Below are positions 24,950 through 36,399 of a stretch of DNA of 64,000 bases, piece after piece. Under the pieces are notes generated by a model. It ran no database searches, was not told where the DNA came from, and was given only the letters and a program-made list of their open reading frames with translations. The number at the start of each line of letters is the position of its first letter. Positions within the stretch are counted from its first letter, which is position 1. A program made the translations under genes and the position numbers. Source of the stretch: Cenococcum geophilum 1.58 (Eukaryota > Ascomycota > Dothideomycetes > Gloniales > Gloniaceae); the NCBI GenBank assembly GCA_001692895.1, contig KV748185.1:2922096-2986095 (forward strand). Reading direction: 5' to 3'.

Positions 24950-27900
24950 TACTATATAACTACCTGCCCTGGGGATTCCAGCTCCTATACGAACCAAAAG
25001 CAGTTATACGCGTGTGCTTTATAATCAGTAAGGCTATCAGCCTGTCCTTATAGTTATGGCAGGTAGTTAACCTAGATATTATAGTTATAATAATCTAAAT
25101 ATATAGGGGACCGGTACAAATTATTAATGTGTATAACCCTAGGGTTAAAGGGGTCCTATAAATAGAGAATATTATATCGGTAATAAGCTTACTGGAAACC
25201 AAAGGTATAGAGTCTATTCTATTAGGAGACATAAACCTCTACTACCTACGGTAGGGGGGTATCTATGTTGCTGTAGATTAATAGTTAGAGTGCCTACTAA
25301 GAGCTATAGATATCTGGGGCCTTAAGCTAGCTACCCCCCTAGGAGCAATTATATGGCAATAAGGTACCACTAAAAGTATAATTAACCTTATATTTATAGA
25401 TGAAGGCCTATACTAGAGACTTAAAAGGTATAACCCTAAATAAGAATAGGCACTTACCCTAGACTATATCCCTATTTAGATATAGCTAGACCTAGATACT
25501 AAAGCATAACTAAATAGAAAAAGATACGCAATAAGGAAGCTTAAGATAGATAGTTTCCTTAATATAGTTAAATAACAACTCTAAGACCTAGAAGAAATCC
25601 GCCTAATACTAAATAAGCGAGGCTTATTGGCTACCCCTAAGGAAATTAACTAAAGACTAGAAAGGATCTAGGCAGCGATTAAAAATAGGCTAAAAGAGTA
25701 TTGCCTAATCTTAAAACCGGGCCCCTATACGCGATATATATGGTCTATATAATACGCAGTTTTAGTTACTAGCTAATAATAAGTAAAAAGGAAATATATA
25801 AGTAGCTATAACCCTAAAGATAAGAGATGATATAAAGATATAAGAAACTAGCTAAAGAATACCCTAAAAAAAGAAGTAAGGAATAACTGGAGACGGTTTA
25901 TAAATAAGCATACTTTTAACCCGAGCCTCCCCTATAATAAGGGCCTTTGGGCTATAGTAAAATAGGTAAAGAAAAAGGTAGGGCGCCTAGCAGAAGACCT
26001 ATATTTACTACCCCTATAAAGAGTAGGAGAATTATAGGCTATAAACGATAACGATAAGAAGGTAAAGATCCTTATAGAAAGGTTCTTTCCTTAACTGGCT
26101 CTAGCAGACCTTAGTAATATTATGGGTGAAACACCGGTGACTTGCCTGTGGGTTAACAGCGATATAATAATAGAGGAAATGGCTAGAACTATTAGCTGCC
26201 TTTTAAATAATATAGCACTAGGACTAGATAGGATTCTAAATAAGGCCCTAAAAACCTATAGGCTACTTATAGCACCTTGGTTTACAGATATAGCCAGAGC
26301 ATACTTTACTATAGGCTACTACCTATAACTTAGAAGATCTATAACGACGGTTATCCTATAAAAAAAAGGTAAAGTAGATTACTTAATCCCAGGAAGCTAC
26401 CGCCCTATTACCTTAGAAAACACCCTTAGTAAGATCTTAGAAAGGGTAATAGCAGAATATCTAGTAGACACGGTAGAGAAACACGCTCTACTACTACAAA
26501 GCTAAATAGGGGCAAGAAAGAACCGCTTAATACTATTAGCACTTACGCTACTCGCTACTACTATTAAATCTGTATGGGCGATGCGAAAGGACTTTATAGT
26601 ATTAATGCTTAGCCTAGATATTAATAGTGCCTATAATAATATACCCCACGAGCGTCTCCTATATATCCTTAGGGTAAAGGGCTTCCTAAAATAGATTATA
26701 TAATTTGTCTAAGGGTTTATAAACTAGAAAGAAATATTACTAGTCTTTAGCGGATACTAGAGCCCCCCTATTATAGTTACAATAGGAATACTATAAGGAT
26801 TACCCCTCTTGCCTATACTCTTCCTTTTCTTTATAAGCAACCTGCTTAACTCCTTTAAGGAAGGGGCGACCTAGGGGATAGGCTTTATTAATAATATAAA
26901 CCTAATTATATATGGGCTAATAGCCGTAGAGAATTATAGAATACTAGAGAAAGCCTATAATACTTATATAGAATAGGCAAAATGTTATAAAGTCTAATTC
27001 TTACTAGAGAAATACCAGCTAATCTATTTTATAAGAAAACGCAACTAATCTATAGATCTCTAGTATATAATTCACATTTAAGGCTTTAGGGGTTAACTAG
27101 TTTAGGGCCTAAGGGTATTAGGAGTATAGGTAGACAGTAAGCTCTAGTAGAGCGTATATGCGGCGTAAGTGGCCTATAAAGGCTAAGCACAGTTTATTAC
27201 TTTATTTAGGATTATTAATTTTATATAGGGTCTATGCTTCTAGAGGTTACGCCTACTATATATAGTAGTTGTCTAGCTAACCATAATATATAGATCTAGT
27301 ATTTGGGCCATTAGAGAAACTAAAAAGGGCCCCCCTAAATTACTCCTTAAACTACTTTAAAAGGTCTAAATAGCCTGCCTTTAGAGTATTATAGGCGGGT
27401 ATAAGCGAACGGCCATAGCACTGCTTAAGAAGGAATTTAATATTCCCCCCCTATAGTTATATATTAAAGCCACTGTAATATAAAGGACATAAAATAAACG
27501 CAACTTTAATGTTATAAAGTATATTAAGACACGCCTAAGTAAACTATAGAGGAACCTTAGGGTGCCCCGTAGGAGAATAAACTAACAACCCTAAAGTAGG
27601 GAAGAGATATTAGAGAAATAGGTAAAGAAAGTAGAAGAAGAATAGTACCGCTTTAGGGCCTAGGCCTATATAGAGGAGAAAGGGAGACATATAAAAGGTT
27701 AATAAAGATAACAGTAAGATAGAGAAAGGAGCTAAAGTAGAATATATAAGAACGCCGGGAAACCATCTACCCTAATATAATACTGGTTGGACTAACGCTA
27801 GAGAGGTAAATAGGAGTTAAAGGTATAAAGGCTAACTTAGGTAAGATAAACCTAAGCTATAGTATAGTTAACGCTATAGGGGGTAAATACCTAAGGGCTC

Positions 27901-28110
27901 TAAGAAGGCCTAATAAAGGTAGAAAATATAATAGTAACACTTTTAAGAATAGAAATAATAGGACTAAAAATTGGCTTTACTGGGTAGGTGTCCTAGTAGG
28001 TAGCCCGAGATATAAATGTGGCTAGCTAAGATAGACACCAAAACACGTAATACTGCTATACCCCTTACGCACTAATTAAGAAATAATACTCTTAGCAGCT
28101 GGTATAGAGA
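24950..28110 (+). pseudogene. LINE-2 ORF2 remnant: endonuclease, RT, RNase H, C-terminal zinc motif
   Basis: Endonuclease about 24960-25500, with LLGDINLYYLR.GGIYV near 25220. RT about 26120-27080, where a 68-codon stretch remains open (26122-26328) and includes DIIIEEMARTISCLLNNIAL; SYRPITLENTL lies near 26395 and FINNINLI (family FVDDTN) near 26885. RNase H region about 27390-27560. A C-terminal Cys/His stretch near 28000-28070 (YKCG, then LLCPLRTN) matches the zinc-binding tail of Tad-type LINEs. The same protein is repeated at 30342-32480. It served target-primed reverse transcription; stops now interrupt every domain. Confidence 0.87.
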
Positions 28111-28507
28111 ACTATAATATACTACTCTTAATATAAAAAGGCCTTAAGGTAGTTACCTAGTGGCTTATTAGTTAAAATGTGCTAAATTAGTTCTAGGTTA
28201 TAAGGGAAATGGTAATAGAAGGTAAAGGGGCGAGTAGTAGGTGCCCCCTAGTAACTCTACAGTAGTAGAGTAATAGTTTATAATACTAGCGCGTCCGTAA
28301 GCTTGTTACGGCAGCAGTGGTTCCTAAGGAGGTTAAATAGTAAGGTAGTAGAGCACTATAGGCGACTTATAGGCGCTAAGTAGGCGAGTCCTAAAAGGCG
28401 GGGAGATGAATTACAGGGTTTTCTCATTTTTCTTAAATAGAGTTTTCTCCCTATATATAAATAAGGAGTAGTCTGCGTGGGCCCAATAGGGATCCAAATT
28501 AGACGTT

Positions 28508-28532
28508 NNNNNNNNNNNNNNNNNNNNNNNNN
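28508..28532. other. 25-N assembly gap
   Basis: A second run of exactly 25 N. On its left LINE-2 is cut one short step before its 3' tail (after agacgtt). The same sequence, with the tail, is reached again at 32881. Confidence 0.97.
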
Positions 28533-30341
28533 AGAAATTGATAAAATGATATCGGGTTTCCGGGAAATAATATCCGCCTCCGAGCTCCAATTTTTCATAC
28601 GAAATAATATTTGGCAGAAGTCATTAAGGAATGACAAGAAAAAAATCCATAGAAATCGATCAAATGAATTATAGAAATATAGTAGTAGGTATAGAAATTT
28701 CACTATAATTTATCGATGAATATATAAAATGTAAAAAATGAATATATATTGATTCATTGATTTTATGTATAATATACTGCTTGGTATATATCAGCCCATA
28801 TCGCTCCGGGCCAAAATTTCTTAATCGTTATGAGATAAATTCGGATTAAAAAAAATTTAGCGACCGGATCTAGCGAGAAGCATCAGAAATCCAATTAAAG
28901 GAATCCCATTCGGTTTATTCGGGACCGAATAAATCATAGATCCGCCTAAAACGAAAAGATCGCAGAATCTCGAACAAAATGAAATTTGATATAAGTTTCC
29001 TTTCGATAGAATAGAATTCGAAGGAATAACGCATCAGAAGACAGCTGATAAATCAATACCCGACAATCATAGATCCAAGATCGATATAGATTTATTCCCT
29101 ATATCAGGATCCGATTCAGACGGATAAAGGGCAATAAATCCCAAATTATGGGAAAATTCCAGAGATCATAGTTCCGGAAGTAGATAATTTATATTCCAAT
29201 TTTAAAAATATATGAAAAATCGACCGCATGGAAATTAACGGTGCCAATCATTTAACGAAGGATCCCCCCATTCGTATCGAATTCCGGGGTCTATAGATAT
29301 CGAGAAACTTCATCCGTTTTTTCTTTGAGGTTGTGGATATTTAGATGTCCCGTTGTATCTATGGGGCGGATTTTGGCATCCATTCATTCTCCCAAATACA
29401 GAGGATTATCTTGTCTGAGAATACTGGGAAACCAAGAGCGTCATTCGAATAATGGCTTATATTATAGAGAGATAAATATCGGCTGGCGGAAAATTTGGGA
29501 TCCCAATATGTCTTAATTATTAAACGATGGCCGCAGGATATATAAAATCTAATAATATGATATTCATAGATCGCAATTGATGGGACGGTATTGATATTCC
29601 TGTCCGACTATCGGAATGCACTAATATTTCGTGTGCACGATATTTGACGAGAACCAAGCATATCCTCGGACCTTAGGGGTCCCGTCCATGAATATATCAT
29701 CGTCAAATTGTGATGGATGAGCATTAGATCCGGACGATGGAACATCAAAAACTCATGAAAGGAAGATTGGGAATAATGAAAGGTTCGTTGTAACGGATGG
29801 TGAATTCATTGTGCCTTAAAGTGAAGAGAGCATAAATATTCATCCTAATTGGATTCATGATCACGTCGGGGGGGGGTGGTCGAGTATATATTCTAGGGAG
29901 GATCTCAAATCATGCGAAAACATGCTGAATCTCGGAAGATAGGCAGAATAAAAATGGGAGAAATAATAGCAAAGGCGGGTCGATGCCCAAATTCGAACGG
30001 GTAACATATCCCCAGGTTGAGGATAGAATGCGCGGATGATTGCATTACCGGACTATTCCGGCAGCCATCGATGAGGACATTACACCTTTCGGAATCCATG
30101 GAAGATGCGCAATTCCCGGATCGATTTTTCGGAAAAGGGGTGGGATTCGATTGAGGACAAAATGAGGAATTCGGCGGGATGGGAGTGACTCGTATGACGG
30201 GATCGCTCGTAGGATAGATAATCACGGTGGCTGTGCGCATAGGCGGAAGAGAATTCAATGCATCCATCGAAGAGGCCGATCCTGCATTAAGATGGATGGA
30301 TGGATCCACGTGATCCGGGCGAATCTCGGATCGATTGCGCA
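28533..30341. other. Compositionally foreign segment B
   Basis: Unlike the flanking LINE. A hand count over 28981-29280 gives about 8 AC, 5 GT, 17 CA and 6 TG, so CpA is kept and ApC/GpT is low, as in segment A. GATC, gaat and cgg words are frequent. The last 450 bp (from about 29880) is richer in G+C and holds a 145-codon frame on the minus strand. There is a homopolymer run of nine G near 29869. I see no similarity to the elements and no target duplication. The junction to LINE sequence is at 30341/30342. It is probably a contig-end artefact or sequence from elsewhere. Confidence 0.6.
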
Positions 30342-30342
30342 A
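29905..30342 (-). other. Open frame of 145 codons in segment B, unidentified
   Basis: The longest open frame in the window. It begins with TTG exactly at the junction with LINE sequence, so a longer frame may have been cut there. It is rich in Ser, Pro, Ile and Asn, with short motifs such as SSMDALNSLPPMRTATVII and PSDP-like turns. I recognise no domain, signal peptide or catalytic motif. Local base composition is near 50% GC and CpA/TpG is intact, so no RIP is seen. Either a fragment of a real gene, a chance frame antisense to one, or foreign DNA. I do not assign a function. Confidence 0.25.
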
Positions 30343-32881
30343 AAGAAAAAGGTAGGGCGATTAGCAGAAGACCTATACCTACTACCCCTATAAAGAGTAG
30401 GGGAATTATAGGCCACTAATAATAACGATAAGAAGGTAAAGATCCTTATAGAAAGGTTCTTCCCCTAACTAGCTCTAGTAGACCTCAGTAATATTATAGG
30501 TGAAATACCGGTAACTTGCCTACGGGTTAACAGCGATATAATAATAGAGGAAATGGCTAGAACTATTAGCTGCCTTTTAAATAATATAGCACTAGGACTA
30601 GATAGGATTCTAAATAAGGCCCTAAAAACCTATAGGCTACTTATAGCACCTTGGTTTACAGATATAGCCAGAGCATACTTTACTATAGGCTACTACCTAT
30701 AACTTAGAAGATCTATAACGACGGTTATCCTATAAAAAAAAGGTAAAGTAGATTACTTAATCCCAGGAAGCTACCGCCCTATTACCTTAGAAAACACCCT
30801 TAGTAAGATCTTAGAAAGGGTAATAGCAGAACATATAGTAGACACGGTAGAGAAACACGCTCTACTACTACAAAGCTAAATAGGGGCAAGAAAGAACCGC
30901 TTAATACTATTAGCACTTACGCTACTCGCTACTACTATTAAATCTGTATGGGCGATGCGAAAGGACTTTATAGTATTAATGCTTAGCCTAGATATTAATA
31001 GTGCCTATAATAATATACCCCACGAGCGTCTCCTATATATCCTTAGGGTAAAGGGCTTCCTAAAATAGATTATATAATTTGTCTAAGGGTTTATAAACTA
31101 GAAAGAAATATTACTAGTCTTTAGCGGATACTAGAGCCCCCCTATTATAGTTACAATAGGAATACTATAAGGATTACCCCTCTTGCCTATACTCTTCCTT
31201 TTCTTTATAAGCAACCTGCTTAACTCCTTTAAGGAAGGGGCGACCTAGGGGATAGGCTTTATTAATAATATAAACCTAATTATATATGGGCTAATAGCCG
31301 TAGAGAATTATAGAATACTAGAGAAAGCCTATAATACTTATATAGAATAGGCAAAATGTTATAAAGTCTAATTCTTACTAGAGAAATACCAGCTAATCTA
31401 TTTTATAAGAAAACGCAACTAATCTATAGATCTCTAGTATATAATTCACATTTAAGGCTTTAGGGGTTAACTAGTTTAGGGCCTAAGGGTATTAGGAGTA
31501 TAGGTAGACAGTAAGCTCTAGTAGAGCGTATATGCGGCGTAAGTGGCCTATAAAGGCTAAGCACAGTTTATTACTTTATTTAGGATTATTAATTTTATAT
31601 AGGGTCTATGCTTCTAGAGGTTACGCCTACTATATATAGTAGTTGTCTAGCTAACCATAATATATAGATCTAGTATTTGGGCCATTAGAGAAACTAAAAA
31701 GGGCCCCCCTAAATTACTCCTTAAACTACTTTAAAAGGTCTAAATAGCCTGCCTTTAGAGTATTATAGGCGGGTATAAGCGAACGGCCATAGCACTGCTT
31801 AAGAAGGAATTTAATATTCCCCCCCTATAGTTATATATTAAAGCCACTGTAATATAAAGGACATAAAATAAACGCAACTTTAATGTTATAAAGTATATTA
31901 AGACACGCCTAAGTAAACTATAGAGGAACCTTAGGGTGCCCCGTAGGAGAATAAACTAACAACCCTAAAGTAGGGAAGAGATATTAGAGAAATAGGTAAA
32001 GAAAGTAGAAGAAGAATAGTACCGCTTTAGGGCCTAGGCCTATATAGAGGAGAAAGGGAGACATATAAAAGGTTAATAAAGATAACAGTAAGATAGAGAA
32101 AGGAGCTAAAGTAGAATATATAAGAACGCCGGGAAACCATCTACCCTAATATAATACTGGTTGGACTAACGCTAGAGAGGTAAATAGGAGTTAAAGGTAT
32201 AAAGGCTAACTTAGGTAAGATAAACCTAAGCTATAGTATAGTTAACGCTATAGGGGGTAAATACCTAAGGGCTCTAAGAAGGCCTAATAAAGGTAGAAAA
32301 TATAATAGTAACACTTTTAAGAATAGAAATAATAGGACTAAAAATTGGCTTTACTGGGTAGGTGTCCTAGTAGGTAGCCCGAGATATAAATGTGGCTAGC
32401 TAAGATAGACACCAAAACACGTAATACTGCTATACCCCTTACGCACTAATTAAGAAATAATACTCTTAGCAGCTGGTATAGAGAACTATAATATACTACT
32501 CTTAATATAAAAAGGCCTTAAGGTAGTTACCTAGTGGCTTATTAGTTAAAATGTGCTAAATTAGTTCTAGGTTATAAGGGAAATGGTAATAGAAGGTAAA
32601 GGGGCGAGTAGTAGGTGCCCCCTAGTAACTCTACAGTAGTAGAGTAATAGTTTATAATACTAGCGCGTCCGTAAGCTTGTTACGGCAGCAGTGGTTCCTA
32701 AGGAGGTTAAATAGTAAGGTAGTAGAGCACTATAGGCGACTTATAGGCGCTAAGTAGGCGAGTCCTAAAAGGCGGGGAGATGAATTACAGGGTTTTCTCA
32801 TTTTTCTTAAATAGAGTTTTCTCCCTATATATAAATAAGGAGTAGTCTGCGTGGGCCCAATAGGGATCCAAATTAGACGTT
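30342..32881 (+). repeat. Second copy of the LINE-2 3' half (matches 25968-28507)
   Basis: Aligns with 25968-28507 at a constant offset of 4374 and looks almost identical from about 30541 on. The first 200 bases (30342-30540) differ from LINE-2 and match LINE-1 (about 11667-11865) better, for example in ggccactaataataacg. The copy therefore starts as one LINE and continues as another. Together with the N gap and segment B this suggests a chimeric contig end and a failed overlap merge, not two insertions. It includes a 126-residue-scale RT remnant and the C-terminal zinc stretch, both broken. Confidence 0.88.
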
Positions 32882-32904
32882 AAGCAATGAATTATTATTA
32901 TTAT
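32882..32904 (+). repeat. 3' (ATT)n tail of LINE-2
   Basis: aagcaatga followed by ATT repeats, directly before the right 14-bp duplication. LINE-1 ends the same way at about 50183-50212. Simple-repeat tails in place of poly(A) are known for some LINE groups. Confidence 0.88.
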
Positions 32905-32918
32905 TAATAATTTTTACT
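32905..32918. repeat. Right 14-bp target-site duplication of LINE-2
   Basis: Perfect match to 23149-23162; Gypsy-1b gag resumes directly after it. Confidence 0.93.
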
Positions 32919-35105
32919 TTAAACTTATTTATAGTTTCTTATTATTTATATCTTATAATTAAATCTTTAAAGTTCTCTTGCTTTTTAATCGCTATATTAA
33001 CTTTTTAATCTTTAAATTAAATACTATATTTGCCTAGTAAGTCTTCTAAGTTTATATATCTGTCTCCTAGTTTAACTGCTATTTGCGCTATAGATTCTCT
33101 AATCTATAAAGAAGCTCCTTGCCTCTTACTTATAGGTGTTTTAATTTATACTCTAAATTCTTAATTCCTTAGATTCTTTAATCCTAAGCTTGCTTCTAAC
33201 TTAAGCTTAGCTCTAGCCTTAGTTTAACTAGGCTTACTTAGTATTCTTATCTCTTCTTAAGAGTCTTAAATCTTACTTATCTTGTCTTAAGAGTCTTATA
33301 CTTTTAGGAAACTTCGTCCTAAGCTTATTTATATATTACTAAACTAAGCTATTACTCTATCCTATTGGTTTTCGTCTATTATAGGTCCTTAAGTATACCT
33401 TATCTTATCTTAAGAATCTTAGTTGTCTTTTATCTTGTCTTAAGAATCTTAAGCCTTTAGCCTTTTACCTTTATTAAGTGGTAAGCTAGCACTAGCAGTT
33501 ATCTGCTTACTTAATTATCTCTAGATATTACTCCTTCCGTTTTATAAAGCGATAGATGCCGTATTTAATGGTGTTATAATACCCGTTACTAAACCTTACT
33601 CTATAGCGGTCTTAGTCTTTACTTTTATTACATTATTAAGGTTTAGATACCCCTAGTTAGTTCCTTTACTATCCTTATTACTATTAATTAATAAGTACTT
33701 TAACTCTATTATTATTATTACTAATCTTTATCTATATATTGCTATAATATCTTAATCTAGCTTATAGAGTTAATCTTATTCTTTATTTAACTCTTTAATT
33801 CCTCTAAGTCCTTTTAACTCTAACTTTTATAGCTAATAGCTTATACTATACTTAGCGTCTTTATAAATTTGGTATACATTATTATAATAAAACATAAAAC
33901 TTTTAATTAAATATTCTTTTATTCTTTATAGTATACTATTGTCCCTTTATACGTTTATATTATATACTACTAGTCTAGTTCCCTTTACTACGTAATAACT
34001 TTAACTACTTTTATAGTCTTTAGCGAAATAACCCTATTTTCCGCAATTTATATAAGCTCTATCTTTAAACCATTACTTTTATTATAGAGTCCGCTTAAAT
34101 ATCTTCTACTACTAAGATCTTTGGTTTAGCCTATGCTCCCTAGTCCTATAATTACTTAATCCTTAACCTCTAGGTTTTTATAGTTTCTTACTCNATNTCT
34201 TATAGGNTTCTTTAGTACCGCTTAGGTCTATTAGCTTTACGCTATACTATATTTTCTAATTTAGCTTAGGTTATTACGTACTTTACATCTTATATAACTA
34301 TAGAACTCTATCTTAACCTCTCTTAGTCTATTCCCTTTAGTAGATCCTATTATTAATCTTTATTACTTAATCTATTAGTTCCTTTAAGGTATCCGCATCT
34401 TCTATTAGAATAATTATATCCTAGACTTTAGCCTTAAGTCCTTATTTATACTATGCTATAAGCACCCTATTATTCCACTTAATTTATATTACTAATATTT
34501 AAAACTATATTATATACTTAAATACTAAGGTTTACTGTATAATGTTTTAGAGTTTTTTTTCCACTATAGTTGTTACCTCTAGGTCTCTAAATATTTATAT
34601 AAGTTATTCTATAAATCTATTCTAGCTTAAAAACATAAACCGTACTTCCTAGTTTATAGTTATTATTCCATTTACCTATATTTCTATAAGGTAAGGCTTA
34701 AACTATTTAAGTGCCCTTCCTGTTAAGAATAGTTCTATATACGCTATTCGATCTATAAGTATTGCTAGCTTTGCTCCTTCCTATACTACCTTAAAGTATA
34801 TTTACGTAAGGAATCCTTTAAGCTTTAATCTCTCTCCTAAGAATCTTTTAATTAATAGTAACTTAACCTTTACTACGCCTATCCCATTAATCTTATTTTT
34901 AAGTACTATATTATTTTCTGTTAACTAGTTAACTATTTCCTATAATTGTTTTACCGTTACAGGTTGTTGCAAGTTAGTGTCCGCTATACTGGTATTACCC
35001 CCTAACCTTAAAGTAGTTACTGCCGTCAATGGCGTTATAGTGGCTGCTTTTAGTGGCATGTTATTTAACTTCCTATATTTAATACCGTAACTATAGTAGT
35101 AATTA
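32919..35105 (-). pseudogene. Gypsy-1b gag remnant, N-terminal part, and leader
   Basis: Continues Gypsy-1b to the right of LINE-2 and aligns with 7750-9938 of Gypsy-1a. The reading direction is leftwards from the 5' LTR at 35106. The frame is broken by stops throughout and the start codon cannot be placed. Ambiguous bases are seen at about 34194, 34196 and 34207. The 35000-35105 stretch next to the LTR should hold the primer binding site. Confidence 0.7.
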
Positions 35106-35531
35106 TATAACGGAACCTTATAGTAGTAACTACGGTAGGTTCTGTTAATAGGCTAGGTGTATAGGAAATATAAAGATAGTAGTTAATAACGTAATAATAA
35201 CTAGTAGAGTGGTTGCCTAATAGATTAACTCTAATTATATTTTAAGAATTACTATAAGGAAGGAACTATCTAGGTAGGGACTAAGGGTCCTTAAATATAT
35301 AACCGTACTCCTATAAAATCCTTCTTATATATAATGTACGTGTTATATATAAGGTACGTAAGTTCCTCTTATTTTTCTTATTTAATATATAGCATATTAT
35401 GTGACCTTAGTTACTATTCCTTGTTATATAGTTCCACGGGTTCTATTTTAAACTATACCTATATTAACCAACTAGCTTCCTCCGACTCTTCTCTAAGTAG
35501 TCGTAGCATTGTACTTAAAGCGTTTATAATA
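35106..35531 (-). repeat. 5' LTR of Gypsy-1b (426 bp)
   Basis: Same length as the left LTR, with scattered transitions between the two. Followed by the caact target duplication at 35532-35536. A 74-codon frame on the plus strand across this LTR is a shadow. Confidence 0.9.
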
Positions 35532-35927
35532 CAACTACCCCGCGAGCTTAACCTATAACTAGGAACGATTTTATAGGTCGTAAAACCTCTTTACGGAGTA
35601 CCAGAAGCCGGAAACCATTGGTTTAAGATATACTACTAGCATTACGTTAGTAAACTTAAAATAGAATAGTTAACCTACAACCCCTGCCTCCTATACACCC
35701 CATTAAACGGCCTTAGTATTGTTAGACTCTAAATAGATAATACCCTATTCCTAGCAGACCAAACCTTTATAAATGCTAAAGAAACTAAACTATAAAAGGT
35801 AAAGTTCTTAGTAAAGCCGTAAGAGTAGTTAACTAAGTAGACTCTAATTAAGTTTAATAGAGGCTTAATTATATAAAAGAGCAACCTAATTAAGCTAACT
35901 TAGGAACGCCAATGTAAGCTTTAGCAG
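35532..35927 (+). pseudogene. Copia-1 pol remnant, second part (RT)
   Basis: Continues the RT frame broken at 17744: PRELNL, then VVKPLYGVPEAGNHWFKTYY near 35580, a motif diagnostic of Copia RT, then TYNPCLLYT near 35670. An insertion of little-mutated sequence follows at 35928, just after ERQCKL. The frame would feed into the RNase H part at 47893. Stops at former Trp and Gln codons mark RIP. Confidence 0.9.
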
Positions 35928-36091
35928 TGTGGAATTAAACGAGCAACTTAATTGTAAATCTATGGGTATTAAGTGGAATATATATATAAAATGGTGTAGG
36001 TAACAGGATGAAATGGGAACAGTGATCTGCAAGCAATATTAATCTGCGATCAATATATTGGGTGGCGTTAAGGCTGTCTCGGCAGCACGCG
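35928..36091. repeat. Short unmutated insert of unknown origin (about 164 bp)
   Basis: Starts tgtggaatta and is rich in CpA and TpG (caggatgaaatggga, ggtgtagg), unlike the Copia-1 sequence around it. Copia-1 reads up to tagcag on its left and resumes with tagtcggttataac, so about this much extra DNA is present. It is not part of the Gypsy-2 LTR, because the right LTR lacks it. It might be a solo LTR or a small non-autonomous element. I found no clear terminal repeat or target duplication. Confidence 0.45.
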
Positions 36092-36096
36092 TAGTC

Positions 36097-36321
36097 TGTT
36101 AGCGACTCAGTCAATCGAGGCACGAGCACGGCAAGAGGGACGCGTAAGCCTGTACGATTGGTAGTCTATAAACGAGGATCTAAAGCTAGAGAAAGGAAAG
36201 GAGAAGAAGAGCAGCGCCGGTCGAAGTAGGGTTCTTTTATGCGGTCCTCTAGTCACGTGACCGCGAAGTTCTGCTAAGTTCTGCCAGTTAAGTTCTGCCA
36301 AGTTCTGCCAGTGCCGTAACA
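36097..36321 (-). repeat. 3' LTR of Gypsy-2 (225 bp) with agttctgcc repeats
   Basis: Begins tgttagcgac and ends gccgtaaca. The inner end holds tandem agttctgcta/agttctgcca units (about 36267-36312). It is 24 bp shorter than the right LTR because it lacks one pair of units. Confidence 0.9.
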
Positions 36322-36399
36322 TTACCCCCCCCTCCGCAAAAGCCTGCCCTTAGGCTTTATAGTCTGTATTATGCTTATAAGGCGTTCTTATCTTTATGT

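Larger units (their letters stand above)
23163..32904 (+). mobile_element. LINE-2: full-length Tad-like LINE, inflated by a gap and a duplicated 3' half
   Basis: Bounded by the 14-bp duplications. The true element is probably 23163-28507 plus the tail 32882-32904, about 5.4 kb. Between them lie a 25-N gap, segment B (28533-30341) and a second copy of the 3' half (30342-32881). The 5' third is GC-rich and little mutated; ORF2 and the 3' end are RIP-mutated. ORF2 is close to LINE-1. The 3' end is an (ATT)n tail after taagcaatga, as in LINE-1. It is inserted in Gypsy-1b gag. Confidence 0.88.
17749..35531 (-). mobile_element. Gypsy-1b: complete Ty3/Gypsy chromovirus, minus strand, carrying LINE-2
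   Basis: The only Gypsy-1 copy here with both LTRs (17749-18174 and 35106-35531, 426 bp each) and a perfect 5-bp target duplication. On the minus strand the order is 5' LTR, gag, protease, RT, RNase H, integrase, chromodomain, polypurine tract, 3' LTR. Removing LINE-2 (23163-32904) and one copy of its 14-bp duplication leaves about 8.0 kb. It lies in Copia-1 RT. The frames are destroyed by RIP, more heavily than those of Copia-1, Gypsy-2 or Gypsy-3. Ambiguous bases occur at about 34194-34207. Confidence 0.92.

Noticed and set aside
28356..28703. Frames of 115 and 65 codons on both strands across the second gap
   Set aside because: They are kept open only by the 25 N and join LINE sequence to segment B.
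29985..30068. tRNA-like sequence on the minus strand of segment B (agtccggtaatgcaatca, ccgttcgaatt)
   Set aside because: A D-arm-like start and a TTCGAAT loop are present, but the 5' acceptor tgccgga has no pairing 3' partner, the T stem has mismatches and the anticodon loop is too long. Not callable as a tRNA or a clear tRNA pseudogene.
35935..36322. Minus-strand frames of 64 and 71 codons over the insert and the Gypsy-2 LTR
   Set aside because: They cross the boundary between the insert and the LTR and read the agttctgcc repeats as NLAEL-type peptide repeats; LTR, not gene.
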